Source: UBA6168 sp041741095 (GTDB taxonomy: Bacteria > Bacteroidota > Bacteroidia > Chitinophagales > Saprospiraceae). From it: a DNA stretch of 64,000 nt. The notes beneath the pieces were generated by a model. That model did not search any database. It was not told where the DNA came from and saw only the letters and a program-made list of their open reading frames with translations. The stretch lies in assembly GCA_041741095.1 (NCBI GenBank), contig JBGSKQ010000082.1, positions 54,230-118,229 of the forward strand, given 5' to 3'. Shown piece after piece: positions 35,345 to 43,329 of the stretch. The position numbers and the translations under genes were made by a program. How positions within the stretch are numbered: position 1 is the first letter of the stretch; each line of letters starts with the position of its first letter.

Positions 35345-35932
35345 CTAAGGTTTTATGTCTGCGGGGAGATTAGCCAAGCGGTCGCCCACGCATTTCACGG
35401 CATCCTGTAGCGCCTGCTGCTGTTTTGGCTCCAGGGCGATGGTGGACTTGTAGTCGTTGTAGTTGATCCTGATTTTTTCCACTTTTACATTTTTCATCAT
35501 GTGGAACAATTCGAGCGGCACCACACAGGTGTGCATGTATTTCCACATAAGGATGTCACGGTCGAACTCGGCGTCGGCAGGCACGTTGAAGAGCTTCATA
35601 ATAGTGCCGTCCACGAATTTTACCAAGATGTTGTAGTCGTTGCCGATCATATAAAATTTGCGCTCCACAACGCCCAGCGTCAAGAAAAAGGAACGTACAT
35701 TCTTTTCGTCGGAGTAACTAAAAATAGCCTTGGCCTCTTCCACATATTCTTCCCCTTCCAGGTTTTCCGGCACATTGCCCGACACTACAAGGAAGCCCAG
35801 GTTCATGGGCTTGGTGGCAATGATGCGTGTGCTATCAAAATCGTCGGTGTTGTCGAAGGCAATTTTGCATTGGGCATGTGCGCCGGTCAGGCAGGCAATG
35901 GCAAAAAAGGCAATGGCGAGGATAGGTTTCAT
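35345..35932 (-). CDS. Secreted protein of unknown function
   Basis: The 195-residue protein starts at the ATG at 35932 with a signal peptide (MKPILAIAFFAIACLTGAHA). The mature part is mixed alpha/beta with no motif I recognise; it has two Cys near the ends (CKIAF and VKCVGDRL) and a repeated aromatic/basic pattern (KFYMIGNDYNILVKF). No sorting domain is present, so it is probably periplasmic. It is upstream of the rimP operon on the same strand, separated by the operon's own promoter. Confidence 0.7.
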   Translation of the reverse strand: MKPILAIAFFAIACLTGAHAQCKIAFDNTDDFDSTRIIATKPMNLGFLVVSGNVPENLEGEEYVEEAKAIFSYSDEKNVRSFFLTLGVVERKFYMIGNDYNILVKFVDGTIMKLFNVPADAEFDRDILMWKYMHTCVVPLELFHMMKNVKVEKIRINYNDYKSTIALEPKQQQALQDAVKCVGDRLANLPADIKP

Positions 35933-35986
35933 TTTCTCAAGCTTATTAAAACAAGGGGCAAAATTGGGCAAAAAGAATGGATTCCG

Positions 35987-36259
35987 TCAGCGGAGCACTT
36001 CAAAATCGCTACTTCCTAAAGCAGGGGCCTCCTCAACGTCCACGCTTTCGACACTGGCCAGTTCAGGCCCTTGGTTGCACCAAACTACAAAGCCGTGCAG
36101 GGCTTCTTCTTCGCCTTCGGCCTCTACGTACACGCTGCCGTCCGGCATGTTTTTTACTAAGCCTTTGATCCCCAACTCACGGGCCTTGCGCTGCGCAGAG
36201 CCTCTGTACCATACTCCTTGCACCCTACCCCTGATGGTTAATTTGTAGCGTTTCAACAT
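35987..36259 (-). CDS. acyP: Acylphosphatase
   Basis: The 90-residue protein starts at the ATG at 36259 (MLKRYKLTIRGRVQGVWYRG). The catalytic Arg is in GRVQGVWYRG and the catalytic Asn in GLVKNMPDGSVYVEAEG, the two signatures of acylphosphatase, which hydrolyses carboxyl-phosphate bonds such as acetyl phosphate. Size and the ferredoxin-like layout are typical. It is upstream of the secreted protein gene on the same strand, 54 bp apart. Confidence 0.93.
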   Translation of the reverse strand: MLKRYKLTIRGRVQGVWYRGSAQRKARELGIKGLVKNMPDGSVYVEAEGEEEALHGFVVWCNQGPELASVESVDVEEAPALGSSDFEVLR

Positions 36260-36370
36260 GATGGTTTCCATTGATAGACGGTAGCGCAATGATAGCATAC
36301 TATCCATGAACATTCGCCGAATAATCAAAGAGTTAACATTCCCTTACGATGGCGCATTGGTTTCTTTTCC

Positions 36371-36378
36371 TACCTTTG
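36371..36378 (+). promoter_or_regulatory. -7 element upstream of the desaturase
   Basis: TACCTTTG matches TAnnTTTG exactly. No TTTG is seen 19-20 bp upstream, so the promoter is only half supported. Confidence 0.45.
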
Positions 36379-36427
36379 CAGCTTATTTTTTTAGCTCATA
36401 AAACCATCGGCGCACACGGCCCGAAGT

Positions 36428-36479
36428 TTGGAACGGGAAGCACAGTGAAAAAAATCACCGCCCGTTTTTGTTGTTCCAA
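36428..36479 (+). ncRNA. Candidate structured RNA/leader element
   Basis: AACGGG (36432-36437) pairs with CCCGTT (36461-36466), an inner GTGA pairs with TCAC, and the flanking TTGG (36428-36431) pairs with CCAA (36476-36479) across a bulge. TTTTTG follows CCCG, so the inner stem may act as a weak terminator. No known family was recognised. Confidence 0.3.
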
Positions 36480-36562
36480 GCATGGCGGGTTTGACCTTTG
36501 CAAGCTTAAAAAATAGCTACTTTCCGCTTGGCAGCAAGTGGCGGCCACCCGAAAGTGGAATT

Positions 36563-36601
36563 CAAGTGGGTTTCCGTGGCAAAGTTGCTGAAACCCACTT
36601 G
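36563..36601. repeat. 12-bp perfect inverted repeat before the desaturase
   Basis: CAAGTGGGTTTC (36563-36574) and GAAACCCACTTG (36590-36601) with a 15-nt loop. No T-run follows on the plus strand, so a regulatory or REP-like role is more likely than termination. Confidence 0.6.
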
Positions 36602-36673
36602 GGCTTAATTTTGAAATGTTTTATCATCATTATTAAACGGCTTTTGTGAAAGCGGAGCCAAGAATTTTTTAAA

Positions 36674-37777
36674 ATGACTTATCCTACGCTTAAATTTTCC
36701 AAGACAGATCATGCTGACTTCTTTCGTACCCTGAACGGCAGGGTGAACGCCTATTTTCAGCAAAACCACATCAAGCGATACGGCAACTGGAAGCTGTATC
36801 TCAAATCGGCCGTTGTGTTTGCCATGCTGCTGACGCCTTATTTTCTTATCCTGTCCAACAATTTCAACCAGTGGGTGATGCTGCTGCTGACCATTATGAT
36901 CGGCGCTTCGGCTTCTTTCATCGGCATGTGCGTAATGCACGACGGCAACCACGGCTCCTTTTCCAGCCGCCAGTGGGTGAACAACCTGATGGGCAGTTCC
37001 ATCTACTTCCTGGCAGGCAACGTCTATAACTGGAAGGTACAGCACAACATCCTGCACCATACCTACACCAATATTTATGAGCACGACGATGACATCCAAA
37101 CCGATGGCCTCATCAGGCTGCACAAGGAAGACAAGTGGAAACGTTTCCATAAATACCAGCACTACTACAGTATTTTCCTTTATGGCCTGCTCACTATCAA
37201 CTGGGTGCTGCGCAAAGACTACCGCCAAATGCGGAACTACATGCGCAAGGGTTTCAATTTTGGCAAAAAGATCAATGCAACCAGGCAGTGGACCATACTT
37301 ATCACTACTAAAATAATTTACGCCTTGATTTGGATTGTCGTCCCTATCCTCATTTTGGACATCGCTTGGTGGAAAGTGCTGATCGGCTTTTTCATCATGC
37401 ACTATACATCGGGCGTCATCCTAAGCGTGGTCTTCCAATTGGCCCATATCGTGGAAGGTGCCGATATGCCCGCGCCTGCCAAGGGCGGCACCATGGAAAA
37501 CACATGGGCTATCCATCAACTGTTCACCACCGCCAATTTTGCTCCGAAGAACAAAGTGGTGTCTTGGTTTGTAGGCGGCCTGAACTTCCAGATAGAGCAC
37601 CATATTTTCCCGCACATCAGCCACGTCCATTACCCGAACATCTCCAAAATCGTAAAGGAAACGGCCCAGGAATTTGGCTTGCCCTACAACGAATACCGCA
37701 CCACCCGCAAGGCCATCGCCTCCCATTTTAGGATGCTGAAAGAATTGGGTAAAAGGCCTGCCCTGGCGACAGCATGA
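36674..37777 (+). CDS. Membrane fatty acid desaturase (front-end/acyl-lipid type)
   Basis: The 367-residue protein has four membrane helices and the three His boxes of membrane diiron desaturases: HDGNHG (about 89-94), HNILHH (about 124-129) and QIEHHIFPH (about 303-311). The Gln in the third box (QxxHH) is typical of front-end delta-5/6-like and linoleoyl desaturase families. There is no fused cytochrome b5 domain. It introduces a double bond into membrane acyl chains, which affects fluidity. The long leader upstream may permit temperature or lipid control. It is followed by a strong bidirectional terminator. Confidence 0.92.
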   Translation: MTYPTLKFSKTDHADFFRTLNGRVNAYFQQNHIKRYGNWKLYLKSAVVFAMLLTPYFLILSNNFNQWVMLLLTIMIGASASFIGMCVMHDGNHGSFSSRQWVNNLMGSSIYFLAGNVYNWKVQHNILHHTYTNIYEHDDDIQTDGLIRLHKEDKWKRFHKYQHYYSIFLYGLLTINWVLRKDYRQMRNYMRKGFNFGKKINATRQWTILITTKIIYALIWIVVPILILDIAWWKVLIGFFIMHYTSGVILSVVFQLAHIVEGADMPAPAKGGTMENTWAIHQLFTTANFAPKNKVVSWFVGGLNFQIEHHIFPHISHVHYPNISKIVKETAQEFGLPYNEYRTTRKAIASHFRMLKELGKRPALATA

Positions 37778-37788
37778 GTGTAGTTTTA

Positions 37789-37836
37789 GCCACAAAAAAA
37801 GCCCCTGCCAGTGCTGGCAGGGGCTTTTTTTGTGGC
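37789..37836. terminator. Bidirectional terminator, perfect 22-bp stem
   Basis: Arms 37789-37810 and 37815-37836 are fully complementary with a 4-nt loop. The GC core GCCCCTGCCA is flanked by A7/T7, so it works for both the desaturase and the convergent beta-helix gene. Confidence 0.95.
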
Positions 37837-37846
37837 GCTTTTAAAT

Positions 37847-40258
37847 TCAAAAACGTATCATTTTTACTACAATTACCTCTTTCCCATTTGAAACAGCCAA
37901 ATTGTAAAAGCCAGTTTTAATGCCAGTCAGCGGCATTTCCATTTTTAAGCTGGTATCCGTTTTTTCAACTTCCTTCAAGCTCACCACTTGCCCAGCCATA
38001 TTGGTCAAACGCAATTGCATTGTACCGCTCCATTGGTTTTCCAAAGTCAGCGTAACATATTGGCCCGTTGCTGGATTGGGGGATAAGCTAAGCATACCAT
38101 CGTTATTCAAAAGCACTTCATCGGTTCCAGTCACATTTTGGTTTTCATAAGCGCCCATATCCACCTCGTTGATACGTGCGTTGCCCTCAATGTCAAATTC
38201 AGGTGCGCCGTCACTCACACCGGCATCTATGACAAAGGCGCCATCCTTTAAGTGATAATCCTGGTCAGCACTGTTGACGAAAATTTCACCCGCTGTTTCA
38301 TTGATAATATCCTTTGGGTGGGTGAAATAGTCTTCCAAGGTAGCGTCGTCGGCAAAATTTCCGCCATTGGATATTATCTCCGGTGTACCATCCTCGATAG
38401 CATAATTGTTGGTTCCGTCCTGCCGGAAGATTGTGTTTTGTAAGGTAGTATTGGAAGAAGCATCAATAGTGCCTGTCCAGTTGGACAAGCCGGATGAAAA
38501 CATCCCGGCATTGTCGGCGATGGTCGTGTTCATAATCAACAGCTCCACATGGTTGGAGTCAGAAGCATTATTAGCAATGGCACCGCCCCGGCCCATTCCT
38601 GTAGCAGTATTGGTAGAAAAAACGCAATTGGTGATTGTTGCATCAGAATCGCCGAGATTGAGCGCTCCACCTTGATCGGCGGCTTTATTGTAATAAAATT
38701 GGGAGTTGTTCAAAATAAGAGACGAAATATCATCATCCCCGCCTTCGCTAATGTGGATGGCTCCACCAAAGCCGCCTGTTGACTCATTGTTGGTAAATAT
38801 AGAGTTGTCCACAGCTACAAGCGAACTGCTCTCAGAAGCACCACTGAAAATAGCACCACCATTGGATGACGATTTATTGTTTGTGAATGAACTATTTAGC
38901 ACAATGATTTTTGTGGAATCGTTTTGTAGCGCTAATGCACCGCCTGCGCTGCTTAGGGAAGTATTGTTGTTAAATGTGCAAGCATCGAAAGTCGAGGTAG
39001 CACCAAAACCGTTGTTGACTGCCCCGCCAAGGTTATTGGCAGTGTTCCCATCAAATAAGCATTCATCAAAAATATAGCTGGCGTTCAGCCCATAGCAAGC
39101 CAAATTCCCCCAGCCGGAAGCATCACCATTTACGAAATTGGTATTTTCAAAATAAACCACATTGCCTGGAGCATTATTGAATATGTGTGCCCCATTGGTA
39201 GCGGCATTTGCATCGAATATGCAATCAATCACAGAAAAACTTCCGCTGGTATTGTAGATGCCGCCACCGCCAAAATCTGTAGTCGAGTTGTTTGTGAAGG
39301 AGCAATTTTCAATAACGAAATTATCGGAATTGGCACCTGAAAGCTCTGAGCCATTGTAGTTGATGGCACCGCCGTTAGTTGCTTTGTTGTTTGAAAATAT
39401 CGAATTGCTTAGTGTCATGTTCACTGGGTTCCAAATGAACATGGCACCACCAAACCCAGTCTCGTTTATATTGGCTTCAAAAATGCAATTGTCCACAGTG
39501 AAATTGGTGCAGTAGAGTGGATACAAAGCGCCCCTGTTCGTCAAGTTGAATGTGAAACTGCAGTTTTGTACCATAACATCTGAAACCGTGTTGGCGAATA
39601 TGCCGGCGCTCTGTCCAGTTGTGTAGTTTTCAAAAAAGTCGCAAAGATTAATCATTGACCCGGAGGCACCCCCAGTCAAATAAATAGCAGCCCCAGAGCG
39701 GCCAAAATTTTGTTCGAATATGCAATTGTTGACTTCAACCGGACTAAGGGCAAAAATGCCACCGCCTCGGTAAAAATATTCGGGCTGCGTGCTGTAATCG
39801 CTGGTGTTTCCACCTTTTATAGTAAACCCATCCAATATTACCCCACTACTGATAAGGCTGTCAATATAAACCACATGCTGGGTATTGTCCTCCTTATTAA
39901 TTGCAAATTCGCCAGATAAGTCATCTCCCAATATGTCGCCACTTAGGATAGTAGGGTGAGCGTCGGGATCCCTTTGCGAAAGGCTGGTCTCGGTGCCAAC
40001 AAAACCACCATAAAGAGCGACATTACCGCTTACCGGGAACACGGAAGAGGAATCGGGACTTGCGCCGCCTGGGCTGTACACACCTTGGGCCACCCATAAT
40101 TCGCCGGAGCTGGTATTGTCAAGGGCTGTTTCCAAATCGGTGTAGGCATTTTGCCAAGAGGTTCCATTGTTGGCACCCGTGGCATCTTTTTTTACATAAA
40201 CCTGTGCCGAGAGGCTGTTTATTGCAAACAGAAAAAATAAAAAGTAGAGTGGTCTCAT
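37847..40258 (-). CDS. Secreted beta-helix repeat protein with T9SS sorting domain
   Basis: The 803-residue protein starts at the ATG at 40258 with a signal peptide (MRPLYFLFFLFAINSLSA). After an entry segment typical of this class (VYVKKDATGANNGTSWQNAY), about twenty parallel beta-helix turns follow with the recurring NCxFxxN / GGAI / NSxFTNN pattern (for example NCSFTNNSTTDFGGGGIYN), like chlamydial Pmp-type and choice-of-anchor Q proteins. The C-terminal T9SS type A domain (LSLSPNPATGQYVTLTL ... GFYNLAVSNGKEVIVVK) directs export to the surface. Such folds often bind or cut polysaccharides; no lyase motif is visible. Confidence 0.87.
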   Translation of the reverse strand: MRPLYFLFFLFAINSLSAQVYVKKDATGANNGTSWQNAYTDLETALDNTSSGELWVAQGVYSPGGASPDSSSVFPVSGNVALYGGFVGTETSLSQRDPDAHPTILSGDILGDDLSGEFAINKEDNTQHVVYIDSLISSGVILDGFTIKGGNTSDYSTQPEYFYRGGGIFALSPVEVNNCIFEQNFGRSGAAIYLTGGASGSMINLCDFFENYTTGQSAGIFANTVSDVMVQNCSFTFNLTNRGALYPLYCTNFTVDNCIFEANINETGFGGAMFIWNPVNMTLSNSIFSNNKATNGGAINYNGSELSGANSDNFVIENCSFTNNSTTDFGGGGIYNTSGSFSVIDCIFDANAATNGAHIFNNAPGNVVYFENTNFVNGDASGWGNLACYGLNASYIFDECLFDGNTANNLGGAVNNGFGATSTFDACTFNNNTSLSSAGGALALQNDSTKIIVLNSSFTNNKSSSNGGAIFSGASESSSLVAVDNSIFTNNESTGGFGGAIHISEGGDDDISSLILNNSQFYYNKAADQGGALNLGDSDATITNCVFSTNTATGMGRGGAIANNASDSNHVELLIMNTTIADNAGMFSSGLSNWTGTIDASSNTTLQNTIFRQDGTNNYAIEDGTPEIISNGGNFADDATLEDYFTHPKDIINETAGEIFVNSADQDYHLKDGAFVIDAGVSDGAPEFDIEGNARINEVDMGAYENQNVTGTDEVLLNNDGMLSLSPNPATGQYVTLTLENQWSGTMQLRLTNMAGQVVSLKEVEKTDTSLKMEMPLTGIKTGFYNLAVSNGKEVIVVKMIRF

Positions 40259-40378
40259 AACATTTTTTTTAGTTAAATGATGAAGGATGATATTCGGCGA
40301 AAAGTAGTGGTTTATCACCATACAAATTGTCAAATACTTTACCCTTATAAGGCTTCTCTTTATAGAAATAGTCCCTTA

Positions 40379-41398
40379 TTACAATTCCTTCAATCGCTGA
40401 TGGTAAATTTTGCACAAATCTATTAAGGCTTGAATTTCAGCCATCAATTTGTTATTTACCCCCTCGCCTTCCCGCTTTTCTTCACCCAATTTAATAGCGG
40501 ATATTTTCAGTCGAACAGAAGCCCGGTACAAGAGAAAATATTGGAAAATGGCCTCGTCGGCAGCTTTTAAAAAACAGGGGAATGCTTTTCGGTAGGTTGT
40601 TATCAAAATAGTTTTCAAATCGCTGCGCCTGTTGCGTTCCAAATCCATGGCAAGGAATGCTAATTCGCTCAGCACATCGTTGATACGTAAATGCTCGTTG
40701 AACTCGATGCAATCAAAAATGATGGGCTGGTCGAGCAGGAATATATTACCTGAATGCAGGTCGCCGTGGCCATCCCGCACGAAGCCCTCTTCCGCCCTCT
40801 CTGCTAACCTGTTTTCATATTTTTCAATTGTATCGGCTGCACCGTTGATCCAATCCATCGCCCACTGGCCATATTTTTTGTCAACATATTTTTCCAAAAT
40901 GGGCACCACGCTAGACAAATCCGCAAAGTCGTCCTTGGCAGCCTGAGCATCAAAAGGCTTTTTGACGATCCTGGCTTGTTGGTGAAAACGGGCCATCATT
41001 TCCCCCAAGGCGACGATGTCCTTTTCCTTCACCTTTCCTTTTTCCAACAGGTGGTGCATCTGCTTGTCGGGCGGAAGGCGTTTCATCTGCACGGCATAGT
41101 CCACCGCACGGCCAGGGCCGCCTATATGAAATTTGCCATTTTTCTTGACGATGGGCACCACGGCTTGATAAATATCGGCCAGCCTTCGGTTGAGCCGCAG
41201 TTCCTCCTCGCAGTAGAGCTTGCGGAGGGCCAGGGTAGAAAAATCGAGGAAGTTTAAGCGGAGCGGTTTTTTGATTTTGAAGGCAAAATCATCGGTCAAA
41301 ACGACCCAGGAAATGTGGGTTTCGACCAGGTCCGGGCTTTTGCAGCTGTCGGGGAAACTGCCCCGTTCTACCAAATCTTGAATGTCTTCATTGGTCAT
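40379..41398 (-). CDS. APH-like kinase (COG2187 family)
   Basis: The 339-residue protein begins MTNEDIQDLVERGSFPDSCK with the family's ETHISWVVLTDDFAFKIKKP, and has the kinase catalytic loop GFVRDGHGDLHSGNIFLLDQ and metal-binding IIFDCIEFNEHLR. It is an aminoglycoside-phosphotransferase fold of unknown substrate; nothing points to actual drug resistance. In many bacteria this domain is fused N-terminally to a P-loop kinase (COG0645). Here that partner is a separate gene just upstream, with one base between its TAA and this ATG, so the pair is translationally coupled and likely works together. Confidence 0.85.
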   Translation of the reverse strand: MTNEDIQDLVERGSFPDSCKSPDLVETHISWVVLTDDFAFKIKKPLRLNFLDFSTLALRKLYCEEELRLNRRLADIYQAVVPIVKKNGKFHIGGPGRAVDYAVQMKRLPPDKQMHHLLEKGKVKEKDIVALGEMMARFHQQARIVKKPFDAQAAKDDFADLSSVVPILEKYVDKKYGQWAMDWINGAADTIEKYENRLAERAEEGFVRDGHGDLHSGNIFLLDQPIIFDCIEFNEHLRINDVLSELAFLAMDLERNRRSDLKTILITTYRKAFPCFLKAADEAIFQYFLLYRASVRLKISAIKLGEEKREGEGVNNKLMAEIQALIDLCKIYHQRLKEL

Positions 41399-41399
41399 T

Positions 41400-41918
41400 T
41401 TACAATGATATATAGGACTCTATGGCTTCGGCCATTTCTTCCAGCGAAAGCGCATGGGAGTCAAGGGTAAGGTGCGGTGCGTCCAGCGGCTCCCATTCTG
41501 CTTTCAATTGTTGGTAAACCTGCCAGTCGGCCTCGCTGTCTTCCCGTTTTTTTTGTAAACGCTGGAAGGCGGTTTCCTCCGGTATTTTTATTTCAACGAA
41601 ACGATGCCTTGCCCCTTGTTTTTTGGCCAAATCCACCCAAGCCTGTCGGAGGTATTTTTTGTAAAAAGTAGAATCTACTACGACGGGCCGCCCGGCATTC
41701 AAGGCATCGGCTGCCTGGGTCAGCATGGCATTGTACACCCGCTGTTTTGAGGCTTGGTCGTAATGGCCCCGCAGGTTCATGGCCGTCCTCAGCTTGTCGC
41801 TGTTGATGTGTACAGCGCCCCATTTTTCTGATAGGTATTTGGCCAGCCAAGTCTTGCCGGAGGCGGGCAGGCCAGCGACGAGCAGCAATAGTGATTGGTT
41901 GTTATTGAAGTGAAGCAT
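41400..41918 (-). CDS. P-loop kinase (COG0645 family)
   Basis: The 172-residue protein starts at the ATG at 41918 (MLHFNNNQSLLLLVAGLPAS). It has Walker A GLPASGKTWLAKYL, a DSTF motif (VVVDSTFYKKYLRQ) in the Walker B position, and a lid region KKREDSEADW. It is an adenylate-kinase-like fold related to predicted phosphotransferases. It is the partner of the APH-like kinase that follows. In species where both are fused, the APH part comes first; here the gene order is reversed and the proteins are separate. Confidence 0.85.
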   Translation of the reverse strand: MLHFNNNQSLLLLVAGLPASGKTWLAKYLSEKWGAVHINSDKLRTAMNLRGHYDQASKQRVYNAMLTQAADALNAGRPVVVDSTFYKKYLRQAWVDLAKKQGARHRFVEIKIPEETAFQRLQKKREDSEADWQVYQQLKAEWEPLDAPHLTLDSHALSLEEMAEAIESYISL

Positions 41919-42050
41919 ATAAAGTAGTAACAATAGACCTTGGATTTGGGTGCAGCTGTTTTTATAATAAATCATTAAATCACTGCCAATTTGCCGTAAT
42001 GGAATGGGCGGGCAATGCAGTACAAAAAGAAACGAAGCCCGAATTTTTAA

Positions 42051-42058
42051 TACCTTTG
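42051..42058 (+). promoter_or_regulatory. -7 element for the DUF6427-like gene
   Basis: TACCTTTG, an exact TAnnTTTG match, 63 bp before the GTG start at 42122. The -33 position is not TTTG. Confidence 0.45.
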
Positions 42059-42121
42059 GCGCTCGTCCGGCAGAAGGATGCCGGAAATAATCAGGTAGAA
42101 CAACACTAACTTTTATCCCTT

Positions 42122-43105
42122 GTGCTGACCTTTTTTAGGACCAATCAAATTTTTTCAAGCATACTTTTGATTTTTTACATCGCATTGCTGCGGTTCTCGG
42201 TTTTTTTGGCTCCTTTCAAATGGAACCCATCCGGCCAGGGCGTGTTCAGTGAGTGGGTATATGGCTGGGCTGGGTCACAGGACATTGTGTCGCACATACT
42301 GGCCATAGTGCTGCTGCTGATCCAGGGCTTCCTGCTGAACGTGCTGACCATCAACAACCGCCTGTCAAATGAGGTCAACCTTTTCCCCGGCGTTTTTTAC
42401 GTCTTGTTTTGCAGCCTGCTGCCGGATTTTCTCTACCTGTCGCCCGTGTTGCTGGGCAATACTTTTTTTATTTTGGCAATGGTCAACCTTTTTGACACGT
42501 ACAAGAACCCCGCTTGCGCCGACAAAATCTTCAATGCGGGCCTGCTGACGGGCGTGGCCAGCCTTTTCTACTTTCCTTTTGTCTTTTTCTTTATCCTGTT
42601 AATGGCTGCGCTGAACATTCTCAGGGCCTTCAACATCCAAGAGCGTTTGATGGCAGTTATCGGCATGTTCGTTCCCTATTTTCTTACCGGGCTTTATTTC
42701 TTCTGGTTCGACAGGTTTGATTTTTTCTGGCAACACCAGGTTTCTGATAATCTTGACTTTTTCAGCTTTGGCCCAGGCCTGCTGGGCTGGGAGCACTACA
42801 TCAAGATTTTCATTTTTGCCGTAGCTATGCTGTATGTTATTTTAAACAATAATGAATATTTGATCAAAAAAAATATACAGGTGCAGAAGAAGATAAGCAT
42901 CCTGTATTGGGTACTGGTCTCTGCTGGCTTTGCGGCACTCTTTCAGGCCAACCTTACTTTTGAGCACCTGTTGATGCTTGCCCCATCGCTGGGCATTTTC
43001 TTTGGGCTAAGTTTCACGGCCATGCGTCCACAATGGGCTGAGTCCATCCATTTTTTGATGGTAGTGGGGGCGCTCACCTTGCAATTTTTCCCTTGGCTTT
43101 TGTAA
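42122..43105 (+). CDS. Multi-pass membrane protein (DUF6427-like)
   Basis: The 327-residue protein starts at a GTG at 42122 (read MLTFFRTNQIFSSILLIFYI). It has about eight hydrophobic segments and almost no soluble loops, with conserved-looking VLFCSLLPDFLYLSP and NLFDTYKNPACADKIFNAGL. The pattern resembles DUF6427, a family of Bacteroidota membrane proteins without known function. I cannot assign a transport or enzymatic role. The upstream kinase gene is divergent. Confidence 0.65.
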   Translation: MLTFFRTNQIFSSILLIFYIALLRFSVFLAPFKWNPSGQGVFSEWVYGWAGSQDIVSHILAIVLLLIQGFLLNVLTINNRLSNEVNLFPGVFYVLFCSLLPDFLYLSPVLLGNTFFILAMVNLFDTYKNPACADKIFNAGLLTGVASLFYFPFVFFFILLMAALNILRAFNIQERLMAVIGMFVPYFLTGLYFFWFDRFDFFWQHQVSDNLDFFSFGPGLLGWEHYIKIFIFAVAMLYVILNNNEYLIKKNIQVQKKISILYWVLVSAGFAALFQANLTFEHLLMLAPSLGIFFGLSFTAMRPQWAESIHFLMVVGALTLQFFPWLL

Positions 43106-43329
43106 CGCTGGCCTTATATTGCTTAGTAATTTTGAGACACCCAACCGAAAAACACTTTGATTTGCCACTGATGCTGGGTGATGGCCTTGGGAAAAAAGCA
43201 AAATGCCCATCCTGACCCACATTTCACAAAATCCTTTTTAATTTGCAAGCCAGCTTAATGGCAGGCAATAAACAAATGCAATGGCAAGCCTTTTTGCCGG
43301 CCATGCCATGTTCAACCTGCTGTCGCTAA

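Larger units (their letters stand above)
36260..36673. other. 414-bp region upstream of the desaturase gene
   Basis: No protein is encoded here. It holds a -7 element (36371-36378), a folded segment with a T-rich tail (36428-36479) and a strong hairpin (36563-36601). The desaturase leader would be about 295 nt. Confidence 0.6.

Noticed and set aside
40379..41398. Aminoglycoside resistance gene
   Set aside because: Only the fold is shared. The family (COG2187) is of unknown substrate, and its partner kinase and lack of mobile context argue against resistance.
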